NCBI RefSeq assembly: GCF_001305595.1
Contig: NZ_CP012401.1
Span: forward strand, 1,107,501-1,171,500
Source of the DNA: Azospirillum thiophilum
Lineage (GTDB): Bacteria; Pseudomonadota; Alphaproteobacteria; Azospirillales; Azospirillaceae
DNA length: 64,000 nucleotides
Direction of reading: 5' to 3'
This document shows, piece by piece, positions 1-8,021 of this stretch. Both the position numbers and the translations under genes were made by a program. The notes under the pieces are model-generated. The model made no database searches. It saw only the letters and a list, made by a program, of their open reading frames with translations, and was not told the DNA's origin. Position 1 is the stretch's first letter. Each line of letters begins with the position of its first letter.

Positions 1-724
1 GCTTTTCCGCGTGGGCCAAACCCTGCTGTGCGGCGTCCAGTTCCGTCGCTTTGCGCTCGTGATAGCACGTCCAGTTGCCGCCATGGCGAGCGGCACCCAG
101 CGAGGTCAGCTCGACGATGGCATCCATCCGGTCGAGGAGTTCGCGGTCATGGCTGACCACGATCGCTCCGGACCGCCAGCCGGCGAGGAGGGCAATCACC
201 AACTCCCGGCCGGAGCGGTCGAGGTTGTTGGTCGGCTCGTCGAGCAGCAGGAAATCCGGTGCGGCGAAGACCGCTGCGGCAAGGCTGGCGCGAGTCCGCT
301 GGCCGCCCGAAAGCTCCGCCAGCCGGGTATCGGGACCAATATGGAGCCCGACGCGCGCAAGGGCGGCGGTGATGCGGTCCGCCAGTGTCCAATCGGCGTC
401 CGCCAGTTCCTCCGCCCCAGCTGCCCCGGCCTCGGCACGGCGCAGGAGGGCGAGCGCCCCGGCCACGCCGAACAGGTCCGCCACCGTTTCCCGCTCGCCG
501 GGTCGGACCGTCTGCTTCAGGAGACCGAGCGTGCCGTTGACCCGGACGCTGCCGGCGAGTGGCTGAAGGTCTCCCGCGATGAGTTTCAGCACGGTCGATT
601 TGCCAACTCCGTTTCGTCCGACGAGGCCGGTGCGCTCTTGCCCGAAATTCAGGTCGACACTGGTCAGGACGCTGTGGCCATCGGGCGCCGCCCAACTGAT
701 CCGGGAGAGGGAAATGGATGCCAT
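1..724 (-). CDS. ABC-F family ATP-binding protein (partial)
   Basis: Cytoplasmic ATPase with no membrane domain, of the ABC-F type that acts on ribosomes (translation factors and antibiotic-protection proteins). The gene runs off the left edge, so only about the first 241 residues are seen. They hold one complete ABC module: Walker A GRNGVGKST at residues 36-44, signature LSGGQ at 138-142 and Walker B LLLDEPTNNLD at 159-169, followed by the SHDRELLD H-loop region. The NNLD after Walker B is typical of ABC-F proteins. The start is the ATG at 724, where the protein opens directly into the first beta strand. It is divergent from a TetR regulator with a palindrome between them, which suggests that regulator controls it. 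The second ABC module is presumed to lie outside the window. Whether it is a resistance or housekeeping member cannot be told. Confidence 0.88.
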   Translation of the reverse strand, partial: MASISLSRISWAAPDGHSVLTSVDLNFGQERTGLVGRNGVGKSTVLKLIAGDLQPLAGSVRVNGTLGLLKQTVRPGERETVADLFGVAGALALLRRAEAGAAGAEELADADWTLADRITAALARVGLHIGPDTRLAELSGGQRTRASLAAAVFAAPDFLLLDEPTNNLDRSGRELVIALLAGWRSGAIVVSHDRELLDRMDAIVELTSLGAARHGGNWTCYHERKATELDAAQQGLAHAEK

Positions 725-747
725 GCGTCGCCCCTTGTTGGGTTCAG

Positions 748-775
748 GATATCAGCACGCATACGTGCTGATATC
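748..775. promoter_or_regulatory. 28-bp palindromic operator between ABC-F and tetR genes
   Basis: Perfect inverted repeat with 12-bp arms, GATATCAGCACG and CGTGCTGATATC, separated by CATA. It lies 24 bp upstream of the ABC-F start and 65 bp upstream of the TetR start. Size and symmetry match dimeric TetR operators. That the neighbouring TetR protein binds here is inferred from position. Confidence 0.75.
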
Positions 776-839
776 AGGCGACGGTGGAAAACGCAACGCT
801 CCTGTGCTGTTTTGGCGTCGGATGGAGAATTGAGGGGAC

Positions 840-1487
840 GTGAGCGTGGACATAGGTGGACGCAAGCCAGGGGGGAGACCGACCAGGGAGCAGGCCGCGG
901 CCATCGATGCGCGTATCCTGGATGGCGCCAGGGCCGTCTTCTGCCGCAAGGGGGTCGTCAATAGCGGTTTGGAAGAGATTGCGGCCGAGCTCGGTGTGTC
1001 CAAGCACACGCTTTACCGCCGTTATCCCAACAAAGCCGCCCTTCTCGAAGCCGTGGTCGGGCGCGATGTCGGGCGGTTCCGCGAAGCCCTGCTGACCGCC
1101 GCCGTTGGCGAGGAGGAAGAGGGAGCGCTCGGCGCGCTGCGCCGCGCCGCATTCCGCTATGTCGAGATCGGGTCGTCGCGCGACTACGCCGCCTTCTATC
1201 TCTCCGTCAGCGCCGAGGCCGCGGTTTCGGCTGCTCTCCGGGAGCGGTTGGCATCCTGGTCGCGCGATGCGCTGGAACCGCTTGTCGGGTTCGTCGCCAC
1301 TGCACAAGGGTCGGGCGAACTGCGGGCGGGCGATCCGATTTCGGTCTGTGGGATCCTGATCGACCTGTTGGAGGGCGTCAACAACCGCCTCCGGCTTGCC
1401 GACGACGCAGCGGCGGACGCGCCGTCCCCCTTGCGGCTGTTCGATGAACGCTGGACCGTCTTCACCGCTGCCTTCGGAGGCAGCTAA
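840..1487 (+). CDS. TetR/AcrR family transcriptional regulator
   Basis: Predicted DNA-binding repressor of 215 residues. The N-terminal TetR helix-turn-helix is clear at about residues 25-70, with IAAELGVSKHTLYRRYPNK as the recognition part. The remaining ~145 residues form a variable ligand-binding domain. The start is a GTG at 840 with GAGGGGAC just upstream; no ATG fits better. It is transcribed divergently from the ABC-F gene and faces the palindrome at 748-775, so it probably represses itself and that ATPase. The inducing ligand cannot be inferred. Confidence 0.9.
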   Translation: MSVDIGGRKPGGRPTREQAAAIDARILDGARAVFCRKGVVNSGLEEIAAELGVSKHTLYRRYPNKAALLEAVVGRDVGRFREALLTAAVGEEEEGALGALRRAAFRYVEIGSSRDYAAFYLSVSAEAAVSAALRERLASWSRDALEPLVGFVATAQGSGELRAGDPISVCGILIDLLEGVNNRLRLADDAAADAPSPLRLFDERWTVFTAAFGGS

Positions 1488-1496
1488 CCCCCAAGG

Positions 1497-2834
1497 TCAG
1501 CCGAGCGTCACCTCTGCACAGAGGCCGCCGGTGCGCCGGTTCCGCAGCGTCAGCGACCCGCCGATCGCCAGCGCCAGCTGGTGAGCGATGGCCAGCCCCA
1601 AGCCGGTTCCTCCGGAGTCGCGGTTGCGGGACTGTTCGAGTCGGTAGAAGGGCTGGAGGACCGCGGTGAGCTGATGCTCCGGAATGCCGGGGCCGGTGTC
1701 GCGGACAACGATGCCGATCCGGCCACCATTGTCCCGGGTCACCGTTATCTCGGCCTCTCCGGCGAATTTCAGCGCATTGTCGATCAGGTTGGTCAGGATA
1801 CGGCGCAGTGCGTGCGGCCGGGTGATCAGGACCGCGCCGGAGAGCCCGCGGATGGTCACCGGCTTGCCCATGTCCTGATAGTCGAAGGCAAGGCTTTCGA
1901 CGAAGGAGCCGACGTCGATGCGCGCCGGTGTCTCGACATCGCCATGGGCGCTGCGCGCATAGGCTACCCCTTCACGCACCAGCCGTTCGATCTGCGACAG
2001 ATCCCGGAGCAACCGCTCCTTCTCCGGGCTGTCCTCCGCCATTTCGACCCGCAGCGTCATGCGGGTGATCGGCGTCTGGAGGTCGTGGGAGATGGCGGCG
2101 AGGATCCGCACGCGCTCCTCCAGGTAATGGGCGATCCTGTCCCGCATGGCATTGAAGGCAGTTGCGGCATGGGCGACCTCGCTCGGGCCGTCCTCCTCCA
2201 GCCGTGCAGCCTTGCCGCCGGGATCAAGCGTCTCGGCCGCATTGGCGAAGCGCGTCAAGGGGCGGATCGCCTGACGCACGGCAAGCCAAGTGCAGAGGGC
2301 CAGCAGTAGAAGTTGGGCGGCCAGCAGGAGTGGGAGCCAAGCGGCGAGTGGCATGAGCGCCGGCGTCACGTCGATCGTCACCGGTGAGCCGTCGCGGAGC
2401 GTGACATGGGCCTGGAGATGCGGGCGGTTGCCCTGAATGGTCTCGACCACCACCGGGAAGCCGGGGCCGGCACCGCCGTTGATGGCGCGGGCGATCTCCG
2501 CGCCGCGACTGCCCAGATCCGGCACGCCCGGCAGGCCGGGGCCAAGCTCGTAACGGTAGGTGCGCCGCTCCAGCACCGCCAGCCAACGGCCACGCTCCTC
2601 CGGCGGAAGGCGGTCGAGCAGTGCGACCGAGGTCGCCACATCCCGCTCCAGCGTGCCGAGCATCATCGCCTTGGCGGCACTGGTGCGCTCCAGGAACAGC
2701 GCCCCGAAGGACAGTCCGTGCGCCAGGACAAGTCCGGTCAGGAGGATGAGGAACAGCCGCCAGCGCAAGGTGCGCGGCGGATGCAGGAGGCGACGGAACC
2801 GGCGGACCGCGCCGCTCATGACCGTGTGTTTCAT
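1497..2834 (-). CDS. sensor histidine kinase (EnvZ/OmpR-type)
   Basis: Membrane sensor kinase of 445 residues. A first transmembrane helix lies at about 25-48 and a second at about 165-186, flanking a ~115-residue periplasmic sensor domain. HAMP, HisKA and HATPase domains follow. The phospho-accepting histidine is H250 in AISHDLQTPITR; the N box is LIDNALKFAG and the G1 box DTGPGIP. The ATG at 2834 overlaps the stop of the response regulator by 4 bp (ATGA), so the two are translationally coupled and form one two-component system. The signal sensed is unknown. A downstream ATG (residue 6) is possible but less favoured. Confidence 0.92.
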   Translation of the reverse strand: MKHTVMSGAVRRFRRLLHPPRTLRWRLFLILLTGLVLAHGLSFGALFLERTSAAKAMMLGTLERDVATSVALLDRLPPEERGRWLAVLERRTYRYELGPGLPGVPDLGSRGAEIARAINGGAGPGFPVVVETIQGNRPHLQAHVTLRDGSPVTIDVTPALMPLAAWLPLLLAAQLLLLALCTWLAVRQAIRPLTRFANAAETLDPGGKAARLEEDGPSEVAHAATAFNAMRDRIAHYLEERVRILAAISHDLQTPITRMTLRVEMAEDSPEKERLLRDLSQIERLVREGVAYARSAHGDVETPARIDVGSFVESLAFDYQDMGKPVTIRGLSGAVLITRPHALRRILTNLIDNALKFAGEAEITVTRDNGGRIGIVVRDTGPGIPEHQLTAVLQPFYRLEQSRNRDSGGTGLGLAIAHQLALAIGGSLTLRNRRTGGLCAEVTLG

Positions 2835-3571
2835 GGTCGTGCCCTCGTGATCTCCACCGGCATTGCCAGCACATAGCCTTCATTGCGGACGGTCTTTATG
2901 TGGCTGGGCCCACGCGCATCATCGCGAAGCCGCTGCCGGAGCCGGCTGACCAGCAGGTCGATGGACCGTTCGAACAGTTCCGCCTCGCGTCCCTGCGTCA
3001 GGTTGAGAAGCTGGTCGCGCGACAGAACTCGCTGTGGGTGGTCGAGGAAGACACGCAGCAGCCGGTATTCCGCACCGCTCAGCGCAACAGCGGTGCCGTC
3101 CTGGTCGAGCAGATGGCGGGCGACAGTGTCGAGCCGCCAGTTGCCGAAGCACAGAAACTGTCCGGCCTCACTGATCTGGAGATTGGGCGGCAGCATGCGC
3201 GCCCGGCGCAGGATCGCCTTGATGCGGGCCAGCAACTCGCGTGCGGCGAACGGCTTCGCCAGATAGTCGTCGGCCCCCATCTCCAGGCCGAGAATCCGGT
3301 CCATCTCGTCGTTGCGCGCGGTCAGCATCAGGACCGGTATCGTGGCATGCGGACCGGCGCGAAGCTCCCGGCACAGAACCAGCCCGTCATCTCCCGGCAT
3401 CATGATGTCGAGCACGATGAGATCCACCCGGTCGCGCTCCAGGAACGATCGCATCTGCCGGCCGCCGGCGGCGAGGGTCACGCGCAGGCCGTTCCTCTTC
3501 AGATAGCCGGATACCAGTTCCCTGATGTCCCGGTCGTCATCGACGATTAGGACGTGGTCGATGCGATCCAT
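2831..3571 (-). CDS. OmpR-family response regulator
   Basis: Response regulator of 246 residues. The receiver domain has the acidic pocket DDD at 11-13 and phospho-acceptor D55 in VLDIMMPGDDG, and it is followed by an OmpR-type winged-helix domain (AEYRLLRVFLDHPQRVLSRDQLL). An open frame extends up to 3775, but the ATG at 3571 gives the normal family length and begins just before the receiver fold, so it is preferred. It is cotranscribed with the kinase through a 4-bp overlap. Its start is divergent from the alpha/beta hydrolase, with about 220 bp between them. Confidence 0.92.
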   Translation of the reverse strand: MDRIDHVLIVDDDRDIRELVSGYLKRNGLRVTLAAGGRQMRSFLERDRVDLIVLDIMMPGDDGLVLCRELRAGPHATIPVLMLTARNDEMDRILGLEMGADDYLAKPFAARELLARIKAILRRARMLPPNLQISEAGQFLCFGNWRLDTVARHLLDQDGTAVALSGAEYRLLRVFLDHPQRVLSRDQLLNLTQGREAELFERSIDLLVSRLRQRLRDDARGPSHIKTVRNEGYVLAMPVEITRARP

Positions 3572-3722
3572 TCGGTCGAACCCCGCTGCTGTTCGACGGG
3601 CACACGACGGGTGGCGTCCTGCCCGCGTCCGGCGGTTTGTGTCGGCCTGTATCCGCACCGTCGGCTGATACATGCCGCTACAAAATACCCCTGGCGCACG
3701 CCGGCATTCGCATCGTTCCGTC

Positions 3723-3750
3723 TGGACAGCCCGCTTTCCACCGATATAGT
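3723..3750 (+). promoter_or_regulatory. predicted sigma70-type promoter for the alpha/beta hydrolase gene
   Basis: A -35-like TGGACA (3723-3728) and a -10-like TATAGT (3745-3750) are 16 bp apart. This lies 46 bp upstream of the hydrolase ATG, directly before the palindromic operator at 3751-3772, so a repressor there would cover the start site. Prediction from sequence only. Confidence 0.5.
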
Positions 3751-3772
3751 TATCAAAATAATCATTATGATA
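3751..3772. promoter_or_regulatory. OhrR/MarR-type operator upstream of the hydrolase
   Basis: AT-rich palindromic site in a GC-rich context. Outer arms TATCA and TGATA enclose ATCAT-T-ATGAT (3761-3771). The 14-mer ATAATCATTATGAT at 3758-3771 recurs, inverted, as ATCATAATGATTAT at 7026-7039 upstream of the MarR regulator and the glutathione transferase. This suggests one regulator for both loci. Confidence 0.6.
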
Positions 3773-3795
3773 CAAATCACCTGAGAGGATACTCC

Positions 3796-4566
3796 ATGCT
3801 CCCGTGCAAATTTCCGACTGTCCTGTTCGGTCTGGCCCTCTCGCTGGCGGCTCCCTGGTCGCCGGCTGCCGCCGCCCCGGTAAAGTCCGTGGTCATCGTG
3901 CATGGCGCCTTCGCCGACGGCTCGGGCTGGCGCAAGGTTTCCGACATCCTGACCGCCAAGGGCTATTCCGTGTCGATCGTCCAGCAGCCGCTGACCTCGC
4001 TCGGCGACGATGTCGCGGCCACCCGCCGTGTCCTCTCCCTTCAGACGGGCCGGACCGTCCTGGTCGGCCACAGCTATGGCGGGATGGTGATCAGCGATGC
4101 CGGGAACGACAGGAATGTCGCGGCCCTGGTCTATGTCGCCGCCTTCGAGCCCGACAAGGGCGAAAGCCTCGCCAAACTGGCCGAGAGCAAGCCGGTGCCG
4201 GGTGCCGAGCCGGGTGTCGTCAAGGCGACCGCCGACGGCTACCTCTATCTCGACCCGCCGGCCTTTGCCGGCGCCTTCGCCGCCGACCTTCCGCCGGCCG
4301 ACGCGGCCTTCCTCGCCCACTCCCAGGTGTTCGCGGCGAAGGACGCCTTCACGACGCCGGCCGGGGAGCCGGCATGGAAATCAAAGCCGAGCTGGGCGCT
4401 GGTGGCGACCGCCGACCGCTCGATCAATCCGGAGTTGGAACTGGAGATGGCCCGCCGGGCCGGCAGCCATGTCCGGTCGGTCGAGGCCAGCCACGCCGTC
4501 TACGCCGCTAAGCCCGACGCCGTCGCTGCCCTGATCGTCGAGGCGGCCGAGGCCGTTTCCCAATGA
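3796..4566 (+). CDS. secreted alpha/beta hydrolase
   Basis: Predicted exported alpha/beta-fold hydrolase of 256 residues. An N-terminal signal peptide (hydrophobic core about 8-19, probable cleavage near AAAA at 24-27) precedes the fold. The family features are the oxyanion-type HGAFADGSGW at 36-45 and the nucleophile elbow GHSYGG with S93. The C-terminal ATADRSI and EASHAVY segments should supply the acid and histidine. It resembles the esterase-like group close to AHL-lactonase-type and salicylate-esterase-type hydrolases, but the substrate is unknown. The ATG at 3796 follows a GAGAGGAT ribosome site, and an upstream in-frame extension has no such support. It precedes the DipZ-like gene by 62 bp and probably shares a transcript with it. 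Confidence 0.85.
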   Translation: MLPCKFPTVLFGLALSLAAPWSPAAAAPVKSVVIVHGAFADGSGWRKVSDILTAKGYSVSIVQQPLTSLGDDVAATRRVLSLQTGRTVLVGHSYGGMVISDAGNDRNVAALVYVAAFEPDKGESLAKLAESKPVPGAEPGVVKATADGYLYLDPPAFAGAFAADLPPADAAFLAHSQVFAAKDAFTTPAGEPAWKSKPSWALVATADRSINPELELEMARRAGSHVRSVEASHAVYAAKPDAVAALIVEAAEAVSQ

Positions 4567-4628
4567 TCTCTCAATGATTTGCCGGGTCGGGCGCGATCCA
4601 GTGCCCGGCCTTTCGAAAGGGTTCAGCC

Positions 4629-6398
4629 ATGATCCTCTTTCTCGTCTCCTTCCTGGCGGGCGCCCTGACCATCGTCAGCCCCTGCATCCTGCCGGTCGTG
4701 CCCTTCGTCTTTTCACGGGTGGGGCAGCCGCTGTTCCGCAGCGTCCTGCCGATGCTGTTCGGCATGGTGGCCAGCTTCGCCGGGGTCGCCGCGCTGTCCG
4801 CCGTGGGCGGAGGCTGGGCGGTGGAAGCGAACGGAGCCGGGCGGGCCGCCGCCATCGCGCTGATGGCCGTGTTCGGGTGGACGCTCCTGTCGCCCCGCGC
4901 CGCGGCGGTGCTCAGCCGTCCGCTGGTCGCCGCCGGCAACCGGCTGTCCGGTCGGGCCGGTGTAGCCGGGTCGCTCCTGCTGGGCGTTGCCACCGGTCTG
5001 CTCTGGACACCCTGCGCCGGGCCGATCCTCGGGCTGGTCCTGACTGGTGCTGCGCTACACGGCGCCAGCCTGCAAACCACCTTGCTGCTGATGGCCTATG
5101 CGGCCGGAGCGGCGACATCCCTGACGCTCGCCCTTCTTGCCGGCGGCCGGGTGCTGGCGGCGATGAAGCGGTCGCTCGCCGTCGGGGAGCGTCTCCGCCA
5201 GGGGCTCGGCATCGCTGTCCTCGCGAGTGTCGGCGTCATCGCCCTGGGGTTCGACACGGGGGTGCTGGCCCGCCTGTCCTATGCCGGCACGTCAGGCGTC
5301 GAACAGTCGCTGATCGACCGGTTCGCTCCTGCCGCTGCCGGAGCGTCGGGTGCGCCGGAGAAGTCCGGGACGGGCCTGGTGCTTGCCGATGCCCGGCAGG
5401 TCTACCGCAGCAGCTTGCCAGTCGAGGGCCTTCTCCCTTCCTTGGACGGTGCAACGGACTGGCTGAACTCAAAGCCGCTCACCACGGAGGAACTGCGTGG
5501 AAAGGTCGTCCTGATCGATTTCTGGACCTACTCCTGCATCAACTGCATCCGGACACTGCCGTACCTGCGGGCATGGGCGGAGAAGTACAGAGACCAGGGG
5601 CTGGTGGTGGTCGGTGTCCATGCCCCGGAGTTCGCCTTCGAAAAGCAGATCGGGAACGTGCAGAAGGCGCTGCGGGATTTTGCCATTCCCTACCCGGTGG
5701 CGATCGACAATGACTTTCGCATCTGGCGGGCGTTCGGCAACAGCTATTGGCCAGCCTTCTATATCGCCGATGCCACCGGCCGGATCCGTCATCACCAGTT
5801 CGGCGAGGGCGGGTATGAGCAAACCGAACGGGTCATCCAGGACTTGCTGGCAGAGGCCGCTGGGGGCCAAGGCAGCGAGGGTCTAGTCGGCGAGGGCCGG
5901 CTGGTCAGTCCGGAGGGGCAGGGCGTCCAGGCGCCCGCCGACCTCGACGACATTCGTTCCGGCGAAACCTATGTCGGCTACCGGCAGGCTGCGAACTTCG
6001 CGTCGCCGGAACGGGATGGCATCGACCGATCGCAGGACTATACCGTCGGTACGCTGCGGCTCAACCGCTGGGGGCTTTCCGGCAACTGGACGGTCGGGGC
6101 CGAGCAGGCCCGGCTGAACCGGGCGGGCGGGGCGATCGTCTACCGCTTCCGGGCGCGTGACCTGCACCTCATCCTCGGCCCCGCCCAGGACGGCAAGCCG
6201 GTCCACTTCCAGGTCACAGTCGACGGCATGGCACCAGGACCGGATCACGGAACGGACACGGACGCCGAGGGCTACGGCACCGTTTCGGAAACCAAGCTCT
6301 ATCAGCTGGTGCGGCAGGCCGGCGCGGTGCGGGAACGGACCTTCGAGGTCCGCTTTCTCGATCCCGGAGTCGACGCCTATGCCTTCACCTTCGGCTGA
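4629..6398 (+). CDS. DipZ-like cytochrome c biogenesis/thioredoxin fusion protein
   Basis: Three-part thiol-redox protein of 589 residues, like mycobacterial DipZ. Residues 1-210 are a CcdA/DsbD-like membrane domain of about six helices, with a conserved cysteine pair at C19 (SPCILP) and C129 (TPCAGP) that shuttles electrons across the membrane. A linker leads to an extracytoplasmic thioredoxin/AhpC-TSA-like domain at about 270-415, with active site C303-I-N-C306. The C-terminal ~150 residues form the beta-sandwich domain typical of DipZ proteins. The role is presumably reducing periplasmic disulfides or peroxidised partners. An AAAGGG site supports the ATG at 4629. It sits between a secreted hydrolase and an organic-peroxide-type regulator, consistent with oxidative-stress defence. 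Confidence 0.85.
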   Translation: MILFLVSFLAGALTIVSPCILPVVPFVFSRVGQPLFRSVLPMLFGMVASFAGVAALSAVGGGWAVEANGAGRAAAIALMAVFGWTLLSPRAAAVLSRPLVAAGNRLSGRAGVAGSLLLGVATGLLWTPCAGPILGLVLTGAALHGASLQTTLLLMAYAAGAATSLTLALLAGGRVLAAMKRSLAVGERLRQGLGIAVLASVGVIALGFDTGVLARLSYAGTSGVEQSLIDRFAPAAAGASGAPEKSGTGLVLADARQVYRSSLPVEGLLPSLDGATDWLNSKPLTTEELRGKVVLIDFWTYSCINCIRTLPYLRAWAEKYRDQGLVVVGVHAPEFAFEKQIGNVQKALRDFAIPYPVAIDNDFRIWRAFGNSYWPAFYIADATGRIRHHQFGEGGYEQTERVIQDLLAEAAGGQGSEGLVGEGRLVSPEGQGVQAPADLDDIRSGETYVGYRQAANFASPERDGIDRSQDYTVGTLRLNRWGLSGNWTVGAEQARLNRAGGAIVYRFRARDLHLILGPAQDGKPVHFQVTVDGMAPGPDHGTDTDAEGYGTVSETKLYQLVRQAGAVRERTFEVRFLDPGVDAYAFTFG

Positions 6399-6440
6399 GG
6401 AGAAGCCCGAATGGCCTTGAACCTCCGCATCCAATCTCTT

Positions 6441-6947
6441 TCATTTGCTGGCCTGCCGGAGGTTGTCGCGCAATTGGGCGACCGCTCTCTGGAGGGTGCG
6501 GAACTCGTCGGGCGGAAGTCCGGAAGCCTTCACCGTCAATTCGCCGAAGCCCAAGCCCTTCTCGCGAAGCTGGCGGCCCGCCTCGGTCAGAGAGACACGG
6601 ACGCTCCGTTCGTCCTCGTCGTCGCGCATCCGCGTGACATAGCCCATCGCCTCAAGCCGTTGCAGCATGGGCGTCATGGTGCTGGGCTCCAGGAAAAGCT
6701 TCTCGCTAAGGCTCTTGACGGTCTGTCGATCCTCCTCCCACAGGGTGATGATGGTGAGGTACTGGGGATAGGTGACGCCAAGCCGCTCCAGCACCGGCTT
6801 GTAGACCCGCGAATAGGCGAGGTTGGCCGAATAGATCGTGAAGCACATGAAATCCGCCAGCCTGGCGGTTTGCGACCTGCCGGCCGGCGCAGCAGATGGC
6901 GTGTCGGAGGTGGAGGCGGCGGGTGTGCCGGTGGTCTTGCGGCTCAT
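6441..6947 (-). CDS. MarR-family regulator, OhrR-like
   Basis: Winged-helix repressor of about 168 residues. The pattern MCFTIYSANLAYSRVYKP then LGVTYPQYL matches the OhrR branch of the MarR family. The single N-terminal cysteine of OhrR, the organic-peroxide sensor, is conserved here as C35 (in DFMCFTIYS). The recognition region is LFLEPSTMTPMLQRLEAMGYVTR and the wing is RDDEDERSVRVSLT. The ATG at 6947 is chosen; ATG 6980 is an in-frame alternative that would add 11 residues. It is divergent from the small exported protein and glutathione transferase, with the palindromic site 7026-7042 between them, and probably autoregulates. No ohr gene is present in the window, so the target set would be unusual. 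Confidence 0.85.
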   Translation of the reverse strand: MSRKTTGTPAASTSDTPSAAPAGRSQTARLADFMCFTIYSANLAYSRVYKPVLERLGVTYPQYLTIITLWEEDRQTVKSLSEKLFLEPSTMTPMLQRLEAMGYVTRMRDDEDERSVRVSLTEAGRQLREKGLGFGELTVKASGLPPDEFRTLQRAVAQLRDNLRQASK

Positions 6948-7025
6948 GTCGTCACCGGAAAGTTCGGTTGTCCTGATCATCGTCGCCGTACCCGCTGGTC
7001 TTGGCGGGGCGTCGATGTGATTACG

Positions 7026-7042
7026 ATCATAATGATTATCAT
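7026..7042. promoter_or_regulatory. OhrR/MarR-type operator upstream of the regulator and GST genes
   Basis: Two overlapping 11-bp palindromes, ATCAT-A-ATGAT (7026-7036) and ATGAT-T-ATCAT (7032-7042). The 14-mer at 7026-7039 is the exact reverse complement of the one at 3758-3771. Placed between divergent genes, it could control both. Confidence 0.6.
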
Positions 7043-7066
7043 ACATCCACTGTAGGAGACAGCACG

Positions 7067-7258
7067 ATGCGTGTCCTTCTTGCGGTGGTGGCAGCCATCG
7101 GGCTCGCTGCCGTCCCTTGCGCCTGGGACGACGATTCCCGCGAGGCCCCCTCCATCCTGGTTCCGCTCTCGCTGCCGCAGCCCCTTCCTTCGTCTGCCGC
7201 ACCCGTTCCGCACCGGCTTGCCGACGCATCGGCAGGGGTGAGCACCCCCCGTCAGTGA
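7067..7258 (+). CDS. small exported protein, function unknown
   Basis: Short open frame of 63 residues with a good ribosome site (TAGGAG, 11 bp before the ATG). The N-terminus MRVLLAVVAAIGLAAVPC is a plausible signal sequence; the mature part is short and rich in proline, serine and alanine. The cysteine at 18 follows proline, so a lipoprotein signal is unlikely. It ends 10 bp before the glutathione transferase gene and lies directly after the OhrR-type operator, so it would be the first gene of that transcript. No family is recognised; a leader-like role is possible. Confidence 0.5.
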   Translation: MRVLLAVVAAIGLAAVPCAWDDDSREAPSILVPLSLPQPLPSSAAPVPHRLADASAGVSTPRQ

Positions 7259-7268
7259 GGACGAAGAC

Positions 7269-7928
7269 ATGAAGCTGTTCGAAGACCGGATCTCCTCCGC
7301 CGTCGCCCGTGTGCGGATCGCGCTGGCCCTGAAGGCAGTGGAGGTCGAAAGCGTACCGACTTCCATTCTCGGTGCGGAACCGCGCAGCCGGAGCGCCGAT
7401 TACCTTGCGGTCAATCCGCAGGGCCTCGTGCCGGCGCTTCTGACCGATGACGGCGTGTTGATCACGCAATCGCTGGCAATCGTCGAGTATCTCGACGAGT
7501 GGTTTCCCGAACCGGCGCTTTTGCCGGCCGATCCGGCCGAGCGCGCGCTCGCCCGGTCAGTAGCCCTTTCCATCGCATCGGACATCCACCCCCTTTTGCC
7601 GCCCCGCGTGGCGAAGCGGCTGGGCACCATTCCGGGCGCCGATTCCATGACCGCTATGGAATGGAACCGTCACTGGATACAGGAAGGATTGACTGCGATC
7701 GAAGCTCTGTTGTCCCGGCAGCCGGAGAGACTGTTCGCCGTTGGGAACGCTCCGTCGGTCGCCGATATCGTACTTTTTCCGCAAGCCATCAACGCAGAGC
7801 GGGCGGGAATTTCCCTTGAGCGGTGGCCGCGCATCGCTGCCGTAATCTCGTCCTTGCGCACCATTCCCGCATTTGCAGCCAACGCGCCGGTGCCTCGGTC
7901 GGCAGATCATCGCGGACCGCGGCGGTGA
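7269..7928 (+). CDS. glutathione S-transferase, zeta/maleylacetoacetate isomerase-like
   Basis: Soluble glutathione transferase of 219 residues. The thioredoxin-like N domain contains SSAVARVRIALALK (about 9-22) and the glutathione-binding DDGVLITQSLAIVEYLDE. The C domain is all-helical (NAPSVADIVLFPQ). The pattern resembles zeta-class maleylacetoacetate isomerases, but the catalytic cysteine of the SSCxWRVRIAL motif is alanine here, so isomerase activity is doubtful. GAGGACG precedes the ATG. Position behind an OhrR-type operator suggests peroxide or electrophile detoxification. Confidence 0.82.
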   Translation: MKLFEDRISSAVARVRIALALKAVEVESVPTSILGAEPRSRSADYLAVNPQGLVPALLTDDGVLITQSLAIVEYLDEWFPEPALLPADPAERALARSVALSIASDIHPLLPPRVAKRLGTIPGADSMTAMEWNRHWIQEGLTAIEALLSRQPERLFAVGNAPSVADIVLFPQAINAERAGISLERWPRIAAVISSLRTIPAFAANAPVPRSADHRGPRR

Positions 7929-8021
7929 GCGGGCCTGGGCCTGCGACCTCAGCTTCCTGCCCCCGGCCGCTGAACATCCGGATACGCCGCTTTTCGCATG
8001 GGGTGGTGATGAACCGGCAGC

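Noticed and set aside
2831-3775. Longer response-regulator frame with 68 extra N-terminal residues
   Set aside because: The extra residues do not resemble a receiver domain and the ATG at 3571 gives normal length.
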